A stretch of 64,000 nucleotides of DNA from Parachlorella kessleri (GCA_001598975.1 BBXU01002174.1:1-64000); one strand, 5' to 3'. Positions 23,278 to 35,614 are shown, counted from the stretch's first letter. Notes: generated by a model from the sequence alone, not told the origin. Translations and numbers: made by a program.

Positions 23278-23344
23278 CTGATGGGGTGGGTTCTTTCCTG
23301 CTTCCATAGCTAAGACCTGCACAATCCGTTTGGGCGCTACATGG

Positions 23345-23689
23345 TCAACACAAAAAAGACCAAGTTAGACAAGAGACTAGTGCCCGGGCCACCGAAGGTG
23401 AAGGCCATACCTGTGGCATATGGCATGCCATGGCCCCCAAAAACGACGGATTAGGAGAGCGCTGCTTGCTCATGTCACCAGCGCTTGACCACTGCCACCC
23501 GCCACGAGCTGCCAGCGTAAATTGCAGTGCAGAAAAGGGTACGCAAGCAGCAAGGGTGCCCCAGGGGTATACAGCTTCAACAACAACACACAAACAAAGC
23601 AGTGATAATTCCATACTCCGAGAAACCAGAACAAGGATGGCCAGCGCGCTGACAACGATTGTCACCCAGCCAAGGAGCTCCGAGAACAC
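23345..23689 (-). other. Weak open frame encoding two hydrophobic segments
   Basis: This is a 114-codon frame with two likely membrane helices (WVTIVVSALAILVLVS and LSLLCLCVVV...). It has no ATG at its start (the first start-like codon is GTG). No homologous family is recognised. It could be a single exon of a small membrane protein, part of the 3' flank of the APP1-like gene, or chance. Confidence 0.2.
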
Positions 23690-23898
23690 CGCACCCGCTG
23701 ATGGGTCAAAATATAGAAGTCTTTGTCATACAACAACAAGTCTTGTATCACCATGAGGATAATCCATCTAGGGCAACGCACAGGGCTCCTCCAGGAGAAC
23801 ACACTGACGGCGTCTAACAGGTGTATAATACACTATCCTGCTCAAGACTGCCAAAAGCCCTCTATGCATACACCACGATTGCAAATTCTAAGGAGGGC

Positions 23899-26800
23899 TC
23901 AGAGCGTGCTTGTCACGCCGCTGATGTCCGACCACCCTGCGTCGGACTTTGCGGGCGACAGCGGCCGCCGCAGGTGCGCGGAGTACAGCCCGCCGCTGCC
24001 AACGCCGCTGCTGTAGCCCGCCTGCAGCTCGGAGCTGTTCCCCACGCTCAGCTGCTCTGGCAGCTCCTGCGACAGTTGGTGGCGCTGGTAGTGCTGCTGC
24101 TGCTGCTGCTGCCCTGCCGCCTGCCGCTGCCCCCGCAGCAGCTCCTGCTCGCTCGGCCGCCTGGCCGGCGGGCCGGGCAGTGGCGGCAGCTGCAGATGAG
24201 GAGGGAGGCAGGCGTTGGCGGCGGCTATGTCGGCGCTCAGCTGCTTCCAGGCCTTTGCCAGACCCTTGCCTGCAGACAGAAGGTTAGAAACCCATGAGAA
24301 AAGTGGTTTGGCAAGTGTCGTGTGCCACACTCAAACCCAGTCAGGTAAAGATGCTGTCAGGACTGACGAGAAAAGAGGACGGGAGCAGGTTGCTGCAAGG
24401 ATTGACGCGACATAGCCACCGCCCTGTCTTATATTCTCTTCTCTCCAAAAATGGTTTCAGGTGCTCAGTAATGACAGGTGCCAGGTGCATGACAGGTGCA
24501 TGGCACGGTTCAGGCATTGCAACACATGCTGTCCTGTCCACAAAAAACAGACACCCCAGCCCACATGCTGTCACACTGCACCCAATCAATCCACTCTCCC
24601 AACCCCATCCCACACCTGACCGCCTGCCCGCAAAGCGTGCGCAGATGCGACGGAAGTCGGAGGCGGCTGAGGAGGCCACCTTGCTCAGCGCCTCCTGGTC
24701 CAGCAGGCCCATTCCGTAGGCCTGCAGCACATGCTAGTGACTGGGGTGTGGATATGGGCAGGGACAGCAATGAAGGCACCAGAGAACCAGCTTCTTCAAA
24801 GCCCTTCCTGGTATATCAGGCCCATCTTGCAGGCCTGCAACAGTTGTCACATACAGGAGTTGGACCCGGCAGAGACACAGATGAGGCGATAGAGACCCCA
24901 GCTTGCTCACCGTCTGCTGGTCTCGCAGGCTCAGGCCGTAGCCTGGCGCACAAGGACATGGCCAGGCCACCTTGCGATGCATTGGTGGCCTGGTGACCTT
25001 GCCTGGTGGCCTGGTGACCAATGCCCTGCAAGCGACTCCATGCTGTCAAATGCGTACTGCTCAGTCACAGCGCAGCTTACCTGCAGCGCCATGCCGACGT
25101 GCGTCTTGTTGAAGTAGATGTCGCGCTCCTCCCAGGCGGCTCGCCACGAGTCCTTGGTGCCCTTGGGTCTGGAGGCGCAACATGAAGAACTGGCAATATG
25201 ATGAAATAATTCTTTACTTGGTGAAACATTCCTCCAATGACAGCCACCCGTTCTAACAGCGCCAAGTTCACAGCATGCTACAGGGTAGCCGATGTCTTCT
25301 GATGGCCAACGATCAGCCTAAAATGCAGCAGAGAGACCACCAACCAAGGATCACCCACCTCAGCAGCAGCATGGAGTAAGTGTAGGCGGCAATGGCTTCT
25401 GCTGACTACAGTGCGTACCAGCATGCACAGCGAGACCATCAACCAAGGATCACCCACCTCAGCATCTATGGCACATGCTTATGCTGCTGCTGTGGGAAGC
25501 GAATTGATTGATTGAATAATTGACCCACCTCAGCAGCATGGAGTAGGTGGCTCCCAGGGGGACCACCTTGTGTATGAGGCAGGCCACGAGGCGGCTGGGA
25601 ACAGGGCAGTCGGCCCCCGCCACCACCCCCTGCCGCATGGCGGACCACAGCACCTCAGCGCACAGCACATCCCCCTGTAAAGCACAGGGCGCAAAGCATG
25701 CATGCGTTGTTCCAGCACGACAAATTGTTGCCTTGCGCCCGGCCTCCCACAATCCAGGCACAGCACCCTGACCGGTAAGGCCAGGCAATCTCGGGCCTAA
25801 CATTTTTTAAACCTACATGGCCATTTGATGCCACAGAGAACAAGCAGGTCTGCTGATGAGTTGTGTGAGGTACACATAGACCCTCGTGCGTCCAGCATTA
25901 CCCCTCCTCACCTGGCCGCTGTCCCCGATGAACACCAGGCAGACAATACTTAGCATCACTCTCCGCATCACCCGGCCATTGTCCTAAACATACACCAGGT
26001 ACACGATATACAACAGCCCTCCAACCCACCTGGCCGTTGTCCCCGATGAACACCAGGCAGGCCTCCGGGTAGATGGCCGCGTACTCCCGCGCCCGGCTCA
26101 GCTTCTTGGCCGCCAGCGTCTGGAACAGGGCGGTGGCGGCCGTTTGGGGGGCGGCCTCCGAGGCGGCAGCCCACAGGCCTGCTGTGAGCTTGTGCTTAAC
26201 GATCTTGGCGATGGCGCGGGGGCCTGCAAGCAAGCAACAGTGTCAAAGGAGGGCTGCTCAGAAGCCTGATGGGAGTGCTAAGGCTCTTACTGGCTGGCAG
26301 ATTTCAAACAATTGGGCCAAGAGCGGACACAGCCAGCCAGCAATCCTGCTCCTAACTTGTACTTGATGATCTGTACTTCATTGGTAACCCAGCTAGCTTA
26401 CTCTCATCGCATGCAGCCCGTCTATCACACCCCAAAGCACTTGCCTGCGCCCAGTGAGCCCAGGAGCAAGATGGGTGATAGACCCAGAGCCGCTCCACCC
26501 CGTGCAACCAAGAACACCATCACACCACAGCCATGGGGCGCTTGCCTGCATCCAGCGACCCCAGCAGCATGGTGGGCGAGGTGTCAAGGATGCCCCGGGT
26601 CACCATGGGCTGGAAGTACTTGCGGTACGCCTCGTTCTCGGTCAACCCCTGCACAACAGCCAAGGCAGGTTAAGGCTGGGTTTCGGGTTGAGGGAGTGCA
26701 ACTAGTTCAGCAAATCAATATGCACTGTAAGTACTTGAAGCATAGCTCGATCTCGGTCAGGCCCTGCAGAAGCCCAAAGCTTGGGGTGCCACGGGTAGCA

Positions 26801-29800
26801 TGGCAATTTGGACCAGGTTTCTAGGGGGCTTGTGCTGCACCCTTGCACTTCCCACTTAGCCGTCACCCACTTGGCCAGCCTGGGCAGCCGCTGGGCAGTG
26901 CAGGGCTTGGCACTCCTACTGTGGACTTCCAAACAGGCGCTCCTCTGCACCACCTTGCCTGTCTGCACCCTGGTGGGTCCCTTCCTAATACATGGCCATG
27001 GTGCCTATTTCCTCCTCTTCCTACATCAATGTGGGGAACCCCCGGCCCACCTTGTAGGACTCAGGCCGCGCCGACAGCAGCACCAGGTTGCTTCCCTCCT
27101 GGTGCCGCCCCTTCACGTCCAGCTCAGCAAGCACCCGCCTCGTCAGCGTGGGCAGCCGCTGGGTAGCCCTACTGCTGCTGCTGAAGGAGGGGTGCAAGTC
27201 TTGCTGCTGCCCAGCCGTGGAGCTGCTGCTGAGGCTGCTCCTCAGGGGCTGCAAGTCCCGCTGTCCGGTCCTGCACGTGCTGCTCAGGCTGCTGCCAGCG
27301 CTGCTGTCGCTGCTGCTGCGGCTGGCGGCGGCAGCGGCGGCCGAGTGGCTGCGGCACGCCTGCTGCTGCTGCGGCTGGTGCCCCTGGGAGCATCTGTGCT
27401 GCGCCTGCTCGAGGCCAGTGCCGTGCTGCCCCGCCACCGCCGCACGCGGCGCTGTAGCAGCAGAGGAGGAGAGGTCCAGGAAGGGCGAGACGGGGACCTC
27501 GCCGCCGCGCCCCGCGCTCACCTGCTGCACCTCAAAGTTCAGCACCTTGGCCTGCTGCGCTGCCCCATCCCCTGAGCCCTCGCCTCCACCGCCTGGCCCT
27601 GCAAGGTGTGCGGCTGCTGCCCCTCCCGTTGCCTCCCCTGCTGCCACAGCCGCTCCCGCCCCCGCTGCTGCCAACCCGCCTCCTCCACTGCATGCCGCCT
27701 GCTGCTGAGCATCCTCTTGCTGCTGCTGCTGCTGCTGCGGCTGCGCCCCCGCGCCACCCTGCTGTGCGAGCCCACACGCTGGGTCACCAACCCCACTCTG
27801 CTCCGCCTGCTGTGCTTCCTCCTCTGCCCCCTGGTCCAAGTCTCCCATCACACTCACACCCTCTTCCTCCCCCGCCTCCTCTTCCTCATCCTCGTCCTCT
27901 GGCAGGTCCAGAGAGGGTACAGTGGGCAGTACCGGCCGGCTGGGTGACTCCCTACTCAGCCGCCGGGGGTGCATGGGCGGCACGCCTGCAAATGTGGTTG
28001 TTAGCAAACTCACCTACCTATCTGTAATGATGCATGATGCACGTTAGTGCACAAACTAGGCCAAAACGATAGCCTTGCCGTTTGGGTTTGAAAACGCACC
28101 TTACACCATGAATCTCCTGTAGACGGCCTGTGCGCTGCAATCTGGTATGCCCAACTGGCTGGCAAAGCACTTTGGCTTCGGCTCTGAGTTTTAACTTATC
28201 AAAGTTCCATGGGCACAGTGAGGACAGCCCCCTATGGTGAGCCCACATGGCTGCAGCCAACACAAGTACAGCACCTCCAATTGCAGCTGCGCTAAAACAC
28301 CCAGTCGCGCGGAGCTGGAGAGGAACCCTCAAGCACTCACCTGCGCGGAGGGTGCGAAGTGTCGCGCTGTGTCGCTTAGCAAAGCAGCGGTCCAGCTCAG
28401 CATACAGCGCGAGAGCGCCCGGGTAGAAACACTTCCTGCAGCAGCACACCAGGTAGGATATAAACAGCAGGATCGCTGCACTCAATCCCTTTCACTCCCA
28501 GGAGGTTTTGACCCCTAAGGCAACAGCATGCACCACCACGGTGCCCAAGAAGGGTACCCTTTGGAAGCCGGCAGGCGCCAGAAACGGTGGAGAAGGGGAT
28601 GGAGAAGGGAAACACAAAGAAGCATGATAGGAACAGGGTATGGGCCAATCCGCAGGCCTTACCTCAACATATACTTTAAGGAGCTCAAAGGAGGTAATTT
28701 CGTTCCAATACACGGGGATCAACCACGCACCCGCCACCTAAGGATGCCAGGGAAGCTATGTCACGGTCCGTCGTATTCCAGTACCACACTACTTACTTGG
28801 GGTACCGCTTGTCGGTCCCTGCAGGGAACGCTCCCCCAGAGCAGAACAGCGTGTCATCGATGTCGCTCAGTATCTTGAGAACCACCCCTGGCGGGCACTC
28901 GCCCACGCTGTGCCGCCCGCAGCCATGCTGCCCCTGCTGAGCCGCGGGTGCCCCTGCTGTCCATACCCCCTCGCCACTCTCTGCACCTCCTGGATCAGGG
29001 CCAACTTTGCCTCCGCCCTGCTGCTGGGTCCCACCCCCGGCAACGCCCAGCGTACCGCTGGCGTCCCGCGGCTGGGCACCGCCATCACGCTGCGCCTGCT
29101 GTGTCAGCTGCCATTGCGTGTAAGGCTCCGGCTCCGGCGCCGCGGACGCCAGGTGGTGCTGCTGGTGCAGCTCAAAGTCGGCCAGCACAGCGTGCCCCTC
29201 GCGGGTGATGTGCTCCAGCACCTCCTTCTGCACCGACCCCTGCGCCAGGCACAGCAGGCGAAGCATGGCAACCTCAGCAGGCATGACGGACACCCGCATG
29301 CCGTGGCAAACCAGCGGGTGCCTGGCAGTAGTCCATACACCGTCCGTCTGCAACTCGTAATATACCCGTCGTAACTCAACCAACTAACTTAACCGCACAA
29401 CTCCACCCGTCCACACCACATACACCAGCAGAAGTCCGGACCAACCTGCAGGTCATGGTATGCCAGCTTATACATGGTGTGGTAGTCCCCGCCGTCATCC
29501 AAGTAAGCCTTCAGGTACGTCAGCTCCAGGCCCTTGGTAGATAGCAGCACGGACTTGCACCAGAGCTGCCGAAGGGAGCGGTACCGCAGGCCCAGCTTCT
29601 GGAGCGCGTCTACTAAGACCGCCCTGCACATCATGTGGGTGGTATTGGGTTGAGGTAGCTGCAGGACCAGCTTCAGGAGCGCGTCTACTAACACCGCCCT
29701 GTTTTAACATGCAGCAGTGGAAGGAGTTTGAAGGCAGGGCACTGCCTTGGCGTCACTCCTGCCTAGGCAGCCGGCAGGGCACCTGGAAGGCATCCCCCAA

Positions 29801-31859
29801 AATCACAGCTGGTTGCCATTTGAGTTCACTGTCACACGGGCACTGCGACCAATCCCACCGACCCTCCTACAACATTAGGTCACACAGTAGGTCTAGGTCT
29901 GTGTACCTGGCCACCCTAAACAGTCATCGGGTAGTAGCATAAGCCATAGGACGATGCCATCGCCCGCACCTAATGTCGATAGCCAGCTCCCCGACCCTCC
30001 TTTCACACAGCAGGTTCAGCGTGTATCTGCTGGCCACGCTAACCAGCCATTGGGCAACAGCGACATCTTCCGCACCTGCTGACAGTTGCTAGCTCGGCGA
30101 CCCTCCTTTCACACAGCAGGTCCACTGTGTGCCCATTCGCCACCCTAAACAGCCTTTGGGCAACATTGACATCCACCGCACCTGCTGACGGTAGCTAGCT
30201 CGGCGACCCTCCTCTCACACAGCAGGTCCAGCGTGTGCCTGCTGGCCACCTCCAGCAGGGCGGGGGCATTGACAGCGCAGAGGATGTAGTTGAGCTCTGT
30301 CCCGCCTGCGCCCTCCAGCACAGCGTGCAGGGCGCGCTGGAGGCGCCGGCGGGTGCCCGACACGCGCAGCAACAGCTGCTTGGTGCCTGCTGTGTAGCCC
30401 TGGCCCTGCGACGCACAGTAGCAGAGGACGCCAGTTCAGTCGCCAAGGGTGCCAAGGGGGCAGGCACGTGTCAAACGCACTTCCCCGTCCCAGCACCACT
30501 TTCTCACCCAACCCCCGCCCTGTCGCACCCTGTTAATGGCGTTCAGGATGTTCATCAGCCGCTCCGCTCTGCCCTGTGCCACTCACTTCCGCGTCCCAAG
30601 CCTATTCGCACCCACCCCTTGCCCTGGCGCGCACCCTGTGGATAGCGCTCACAAGTCCATCAGTCGCTCCGGCCTGCCCTGCATTACACCCTCAGCAGTC
30701 ATCCTCTTCCACCCCTTGCCCTGCCGCGTTCACCCTGCTGATGGCGTTCACTATGTTCAACATTGATTGTTCGCTTTGTCCCGCCCAGCATAACAAATCC
30801 AAGGGGGTTACCCTGTTGATGGCGTTCACTATGTCCATGAGCCGCTCCGCCCTGCCCTGCGCCTCGGGGGTGTGGCACGCCGCTAGCAGCCGCTTGGACG
30901 CGTCGATCTCCAGCGCAGTCAGCCCCAGGGCCTTGCGCACCTCGTCCTCAACCACGCTGGCTGCCAAGACCTGCATGCCATGGGTGGGCCACCCAGGAGC
31001 CGCTTGGCCGAGCGCTCACAGGCATCAGTTTTGCCATGTGTGCCTCTGTCCGTAGCCGCCAGGCCTGGCGCATGCTGTTCACTTCCACGCTTGCCTCCTG
31101 GACCTCCCCATGGGATGGAAGGAAGCAGTGCGCAGAGGCAACAAGACAGCTGCTGCCCTAGGTGCAGAGAAAGGCTGGCAGAAAGCCCAGCTGGGCTGCC
31201 ACGCAACTCGCCAAGGGCACGCTGGCGCTGCCCCGCGCATACCCAGGCCTCCCAGTTGCTTCAAAAGCCATGCAGCAGGTGGACAAACCTATTAACCTAA
31301 ACAAACTATATACACCAAGTTGGTGCGAAGACTGCCCACGGCAGGAGGAGGGGTTGCTCACCGCTGACAGCACCACCCAGACCATGGAGAAGCCTTCCAG
31401 GCTCTGCAGCACCCGCACCAGCGAGAGCCCAAACGCGCACGACAGCAGGTACCAGAACACACGGCGCGCGGTGCGGCTGCAGGGCAGAGAAGGAATGGGT
31501 TCCTAAGGAACGGATTTGCAACACGCCCAGGTACCTCTTGCACGTAGCCCTGTCAGGCACAGACCGTCCACCAACACCACATCTACTGTACTATGTGCCA
31601 CCGCTGACAGACTCAGGACAACCCTCAACTACAGAATAGTGAGTCCACCAGCAGGAAAGCCGTCAGCTGAAACCTGGCACGGCTTGGGAGCGCAGTGGGA
31701 ACGGGGGCTGGGGACAGAGGCATGCACCTCTATTTGGCAGCCTTGTTGAGGAGCAACTGTATGCAAGCAGTGAGATGCCTACCTGACGTGCACGAAGGAC
31801 TTCTCTGCCAACAGGAACAGCACCAGGCACATGAACACGGCTGACAGCGACAGAAACAT
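23899..31859 (-). CDS. Membrane-anchored APP1-like (DUF2183) phosphatidate phosphatase-domain protein
   Basis: App1-type enzymes are HAD-superfamily phosphatases that turn phosphatidate into diacylglycerol. Exons in transcript order are 31859-31783, 31476-31362, 30970-30812, 30405-30182, 29623-29446, 29347-28797, 28435-28341, 27985-27051, 26648-26546, 26223-26030, 25674-25529, 25168-25081, 24721-24616 and 24269-23899. They total 3342 nt or 1113 aa, with every phase consistent. Residues 1-64 hold two membrane helices. The catalytic domain begins at the DxDxT motif SDIDDTLFCSGG (about 412-423), continues with YPGALALYAELD, LLSARPESYK (about 778), GSLDAGPRAIAKIVKHK and FIGDNGQGDV (about 877). 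A ~310-residue acidic, Gln/Ser-rich insert splits motif I from motif II. The C-terminus is Pro/Gln-rich. The exon at 26546 ends in a GC donor. The first exon could instead be internal, since an acceptor lies at 31880 and the frame is open upstream. Confidence 0.85.
24722..24990 (-). repeat. Copies of the 5' edge of an APP1-like exon
   Basis: The exon start at 24721 (plus-strand CAGGCCCATTCCGTAGGCCT then GCAGCAC) recurs at about 24812-24845 and 24915-24950 with the acceptor region. The copies are diverged, with a period of about 100 nt. Confidence 0.7.
25340..25528 (-). repeat. Copies of the 3' edge of an APP1-like exon with donor
   Basis: CACCCACCTCAGCAGCAGCA, the reverse complement of the exon end plus a GTGGGTG donor, occurs at about 25350 and again at about 25447. 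The real exon edge is at 25529. Each copy is preceded by CCAACCAAGGAT. Confidence 0.75.
25905..26029 (-). repeat. Copies of the GDNGQ-encoding exon edge with donor
   Basis: The exon end encoding VFIGDNGQ (plus-strand CACCTGGCCGTTGTCCCCGA then TGAACACCAGG) is present at 26028 onward in the real exon. It is copied at about 25911-25945 (nearly identical) and about 25968-26005 (diverged). Confidence 0.8.
29880..30181 (-). repeat. Tandem copies of an APP1-like exon 3' edge with donor
   Basis: A block of about 105 nt contains GCTAGCTCGGCGACCCTCCT, then TCACACAGCAGGTCCA and a CCGCACCTGCTGAC donor region. It recurs three times (about 29870-29970, 29975-30085 and 30085-30185) before the real exon (30182-30405). 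Confidence 0.85.
30530..30811 (-). repeat. Copies of the MDIVNAINR exon edge with donor
   Basis: The end of exon 30970-30812 (plus-strand CACCCTGTTGATGGCGTTCA then CTATGTCCATGAGCCGCTCC) is repeated at about 30528, 30630 and 30735 with increasing divergence. Each keeps the donor complement next to CCTG. Confidence 0.82.
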
Positions 31860-32371
31860 GGCTGCGTTTCTGTCTCGTGCTGCAACAGAATCAGCGGGTA
31901 AAAGTGCTCTGGAAACTTATGCCTCCTGTAGCAATTCAGACTTATATAACAAAGTAGTCGAGCAACTCCGACACCAACACCCCGACCAGCACATCGGTCA
32001 AGGAAGGCACGATCGTGCTAAGCAACACTATTAGGTCCAAAGCAAGTGCTTGGGCGAGCCATAGCTGGTGAATTGAAGGCCTATCAGGTTAGGTTTGTTG
32101 GGGGATGTGGCATCATGTCACACGCAGCACGGGACGCGCAGGGTCTTCTGTTTGCTCGCCCTTCATGTTCCCCTTTCACCATGCCATCCACACTTGCTGC
32201 ATATCCTAGCACAAACGATTTGTATGCACACGGAAGGCATTTAGTCGTCATCGGTTGACTAACAGGAGTTGGTCCCGCAACGGAAGAAGGTATAGACAGC
32301 AAAGAAGCCAGAGATATGTGACAGCTGTCAACAAGGAAAGCTGGGCAAGCCTGCGAGGCAAACCCGAGCGC
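31860..32371. other. Spacer upstream of the APP1-like gene
   Basis: No gene is supported. It should hold the APP1-like promoter if the start at 31859 is right. From about 32170 it is homologous to 33655-33840, the 3' flank of the intact ankyrin-like gene, and so belongs to the segmental duplication. Confidence 0.6.
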
Positions 32372-33612
32372 TCAATAGGCCGCCCCCTCCTCCAAGCATA
32401 CTGGGCACTGCGGTCGTTTCCGCAAGCAGAATCCGCAGGTGCAGCGCAGCATGCGGGCCATTATGCGGCTGATGTCCCTCGTCATGCCTGTCACCCTCCT
32501 CTCCAGCAGCGCTACACCCCTGATGGCAACGTGGAAACCGTGGCTCCGGTGCCGCTTTGCCAGCCCCAGGTGGCCCTCCAGCAGTAACCTGCACAACTAT
32601 ACCGGGTGCGATGGATGGCCAGACCTCACCAAGAAGCACCTATCTATCATGCGGCACATCCAGCAGTGATTGCACACATGGTTAACACTGCGGGTTTTGG
32701 AATATGTCCACCGACAGCCACTTCCACCTACCCATGCCCGTCTGCTAAGTGTCAGGTCTCTTCCCATACTTCTGTGCATGACGCGCGAACGCCCTTCAAA
32801 GCTATGCAGGGCGCCCCATCAACAAATGCTGGTGAGCATCGTCAGCAAATGAAGTCCACATGCATACCAGCTAACCCACACCCATTCGCTATGTGTGTCG
32901 CTTAGCAAGCGCTCTACCTCCCTCCTGGCTGCCCACCCACCAGACGTGGCGGTGATGGCGGGAATACTTGACTACAGCCTGTTCCGCTTGGGGGAGCAGG
33001 TAGGGGTTCTGGGGCACTGGCACCCCCGCGCCTAGTAATGCTTCTACCACACGCCACATGCCCTGCAACCATGCCCAAAGCCAGGTTGAGCATGCAGATC
33101 TATGTGAGATGTGTTGCAAGAGACAGCATGAAACAGCCAGCATATGGTCGGCCGTCACCTGGGCAATCCTTGCATCACAATGTAAGCCAAGTGTACAAGA
33201 TCATATCGTGAACACCTGGGTGGAGTGGCAGAGAAGTGGTCGCCTACAAGTAATTCATCATCAGCCCAGCAGGGGCGCTGATGATTGGGACTCACTCCCT
33301 TTGACAGCATTGCAACCATGCAGAGGTAGTCCACAAGACTGCACTGCCCTGAATGCAGCAACCTGGCTGTGGGCTGAAGCCCTTACCTGGTGGACTGCCA
33401 GCTCCAGCGGTGTAATCCTCTCCCCATCCTGCACAGCCATGTAAACGGCTAAGGACTTGCTGGTGGAAAGAGGCCTCCTGCTTTTTGCCGCAGACCTTGT
33501 GCAGATGGAGTGTCGGTGCGGGGCATTGCTAACGACAGAGCGCAAGCACATGCTGCAGCTTGTGGGACAGCAGCTTGTAAATACTCACCAGCGTGCCTAG
33601 CCAAACTTGTGC
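32372..33612 (-). pseudogene. 5'-truncated duplicate of the ankyrin-like gene
   Basis: It retains counterparts of exons 2-4 at 33428-33387, 33062-32941 and 32588-32372, with identical lengths (42, 122 and 217 nt) and intact splice sites. Of exon 1, only the last ~20 nt and its donor survive (33589-33612). Beyond that the sequence becomes a GAAGAGCACA repeat unrelated to the parent. There is no start codon and the N-terminal ~200 residues are missing. The frames are still open, which suggests recent duplication or capture of another start. It ends in TGA rather than the TAA of the parent. Confidence 0.75.
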
Positions 33613-33654
33613 TCTTCTTCCTGTGCTCTTCTTCTTGTTTACTCATTTATCGAT

Positions 33655-35030
33655 TTCACCATGCCCTTCAAACTCGCTGCCAATCCTAACGAGTTGTATG
33701 CACCTGGAACGCATTAGTCGTCGTGGGTAAGGTGTCAGACCCGCAACGGGAGAAGGCATAGACGGCAAAGAGGCCAGAGATAAGTAACAGCTGTCAACAA
33801 GGGAAGCTGGGCAAGCCTGTGAGGCAGGCAAACCCGAGCGCTTAATAGGCTGCCCCCTCCTCCAAGCATACTGGGCACTGCCCTCGTTGCCGCAAGCAAA
33901 ATCCGCAGGGGCAGCGCAGCATGCGGGCTATTATGCGGCTGATGTCCCTCGTCATGCCTGGCACCCTCCTCTCCAGCAGCGCTACACCCCTGATGGCAAC
34001 GTGGAACCCGTGGCTCCGGTTCCGCTTTGCCAGCCCCAGACGGCCCTCCAGCAATGACCTGCACAAGTATACTGGTTGCGATGGTGGCTAGATTAAGAAG
34101 CACCTCGATCATGCAGCCCATCCAGAAGGGACTGCACACTTGGTTAACACTGCGTGTCGTGTAACATTGCCATTGGCAGCCACTTCCGGCTTCCAAGGCT
34201 CCATTGCCAAGTGCCAGTTTTCTTCCAATACTTCTGTGCATGGTGCTCGTACACCTGTACACCTCTAAAGCATCGCAACGCGCCTAACTCAACAACTGCA
34301 AACAGCCATCTTCAGCAAACGTCCAAATGCACTCCAGCTGCCTGCGCCCACCCACCAGACGTTGCGGTGCTTGCGGGAACACTTGACTAAAGCCTGTTCC
34401 GCTTGGGGAAGCAGGTAGGGGTTCTGGGGTACTGGCACCCCCGCGCATAGTAGTGCTCCCACCACTCGCCACATGCCCTGCAGCCATGCCCAAGGTTAAG
34501 GTCAGGTTAAGCATGCAGATCTATGTGAGAGGTGTTGCATTGAGGCAGCATGAAACAGCCAGCATACCGTCAGGCCCTCACCTGGCTAATCCTTGCATCA
34601 CTGCGCAAGCCAGCTGTACAAAATCATATCGGTAGAGTGGCAGAGAAGTGGTCACCTACAAGCAAGTCATCATCAGCCCAGCAGGGGCATCCATGACTGA
34701 TACGTACTCCTTTTGACAGCAGAGCAACGCAGATGTTGTCCACAGGACTGCCCTGCCCTGAATGCAGCAACTTGGCTGTGGGCTGCAGCCCTTACCTGGT
34801 GGACTGCCAGCTCCAGCGGTGTGATCCTCTCCCCATCCTGCACAGCCAAGTAGACGGGTAAGGCCTTGCTGGTACAAAGGGGGCGGCCCCTCTTGCCGCC
34901 AAATTAGAACAGAATCCTTGTGCAGATGACCTGTCCCTGCGGGGTACCACTAACGACAGAGCGCAAGCACGTCCTACAGGACAGCAGCTTGGGAATACTC
35001 ACCAGCGTGCCCAGCCAAACTTTATTGCGG
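33655..35030. repeat. Segmental duplication, copy 1 (paired with 32170-33612)
   Basis: About 1.4 kb, including three exons, introns and the 3' flank of the ankyrin-like gene, is duplicated in direct orientation. Landmarks include GGCAAACCCGAGCGCT at 32360 and 33829, and GCGTGCC(T/C)AGCCAAACTT at the far end. Confidence 0.85.
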
Positions 35031-35614
35031 TAGCGCAGCGCTTCGGCTGCGCTGAGAGGGTAATGGGGCCAACCATTGCCATCTGGAACCTCCTCTGGGT
35101 GTGGCAGCAGGACGTGGGCCCTGGAGTGTAGCCAGCCCTCATCACAGTCACTGTTGGGCTCTTCATCACTGCATGCGCCTCCAAAACTGCTCTCACTATC
35201 AAGGCCGTCGTCGCCGCACAGAGCGGCATCTGCTGCAGCCTCCTCATCACTTGTCGTGGCCGCCTCCGCCGCAGCATCTGCCTCTGCCTTGGCATTTTGC
35301 ACCAGCCATAGGGCTGCTGCCTCTGCTTCCAGCACTATTGCCAGGCCAAGCAGCGAGACCCAGGCACAGGTGCGGTCGACAACAATACTGGCCTCAACAC
35401 GGGTCAGCGGCCCTGGCCGCCCCGCTGCGCTGTCCTCTGCAAACTGCTGCAGCGCCCCAAGGTTGCAGTCACGTACTGCGGCCACCGCGGCTCGGTTCCA
35501 GACTGTAATGAAGCTGACGACTGGCGCAGGTGCGCTCTTCCTTGCAGCATTGGGGCAAAGTGAGCGCGGCGGGCCGGGTGTGTGCCTCACTGGTGTGGAC
35601 TTGCTCCTAGCCAT
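33842..35614 (-). CDS. Ankyrin-like protein with a Cys-rich C-terminal end
   Basis: Exons are 35614-35003, 34837-34796, 34477-34356 and 34058-33842, totalling 993 nt or 330 aa. Residues 1-204 have an ankyrin-like helix pair (SLLGLAIVLEAEAAALWLV), an Ala/Glu run and an acidic stretch (SDEEPNSDCDEGW). Exons 2-3 give a better ankyrin match (DGERITPLELAVHQGMWRVV then GALLCAG). The C-terminus has a compact Cys cluster, CPCGFCLRQRGQCPVC, which could bind zinc. The partner or substrate is unknown. Exon 2 may instead start 27 nt upstream at an alternative AG with the same phase. The gene is divergent to mTERF copy 6. Confidence 0.6.

Larger units (their letters stand above)
22893..23898. other. Spacer between mTERF copy 5 and the APP1-like gene 3' end
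   Basis: The spacer holds the copy 5 upstream region with hairpin 23259-23277, and then probable 3' flank of the APP1-like gene. A weak 114-codon hydrophobic reading frame (23345-23689, minus) is listed separately. Confidence 0.6.

Noticed and set aside
27088..28027. Plus-strand frames of 113-206 codons rich in Leu, Cys and Pro
   Set aside because: They are antisense to the CAG/GCC-rich low-complexity exon of the APP1-like gene. The frames result from the trinucleotide repeats.
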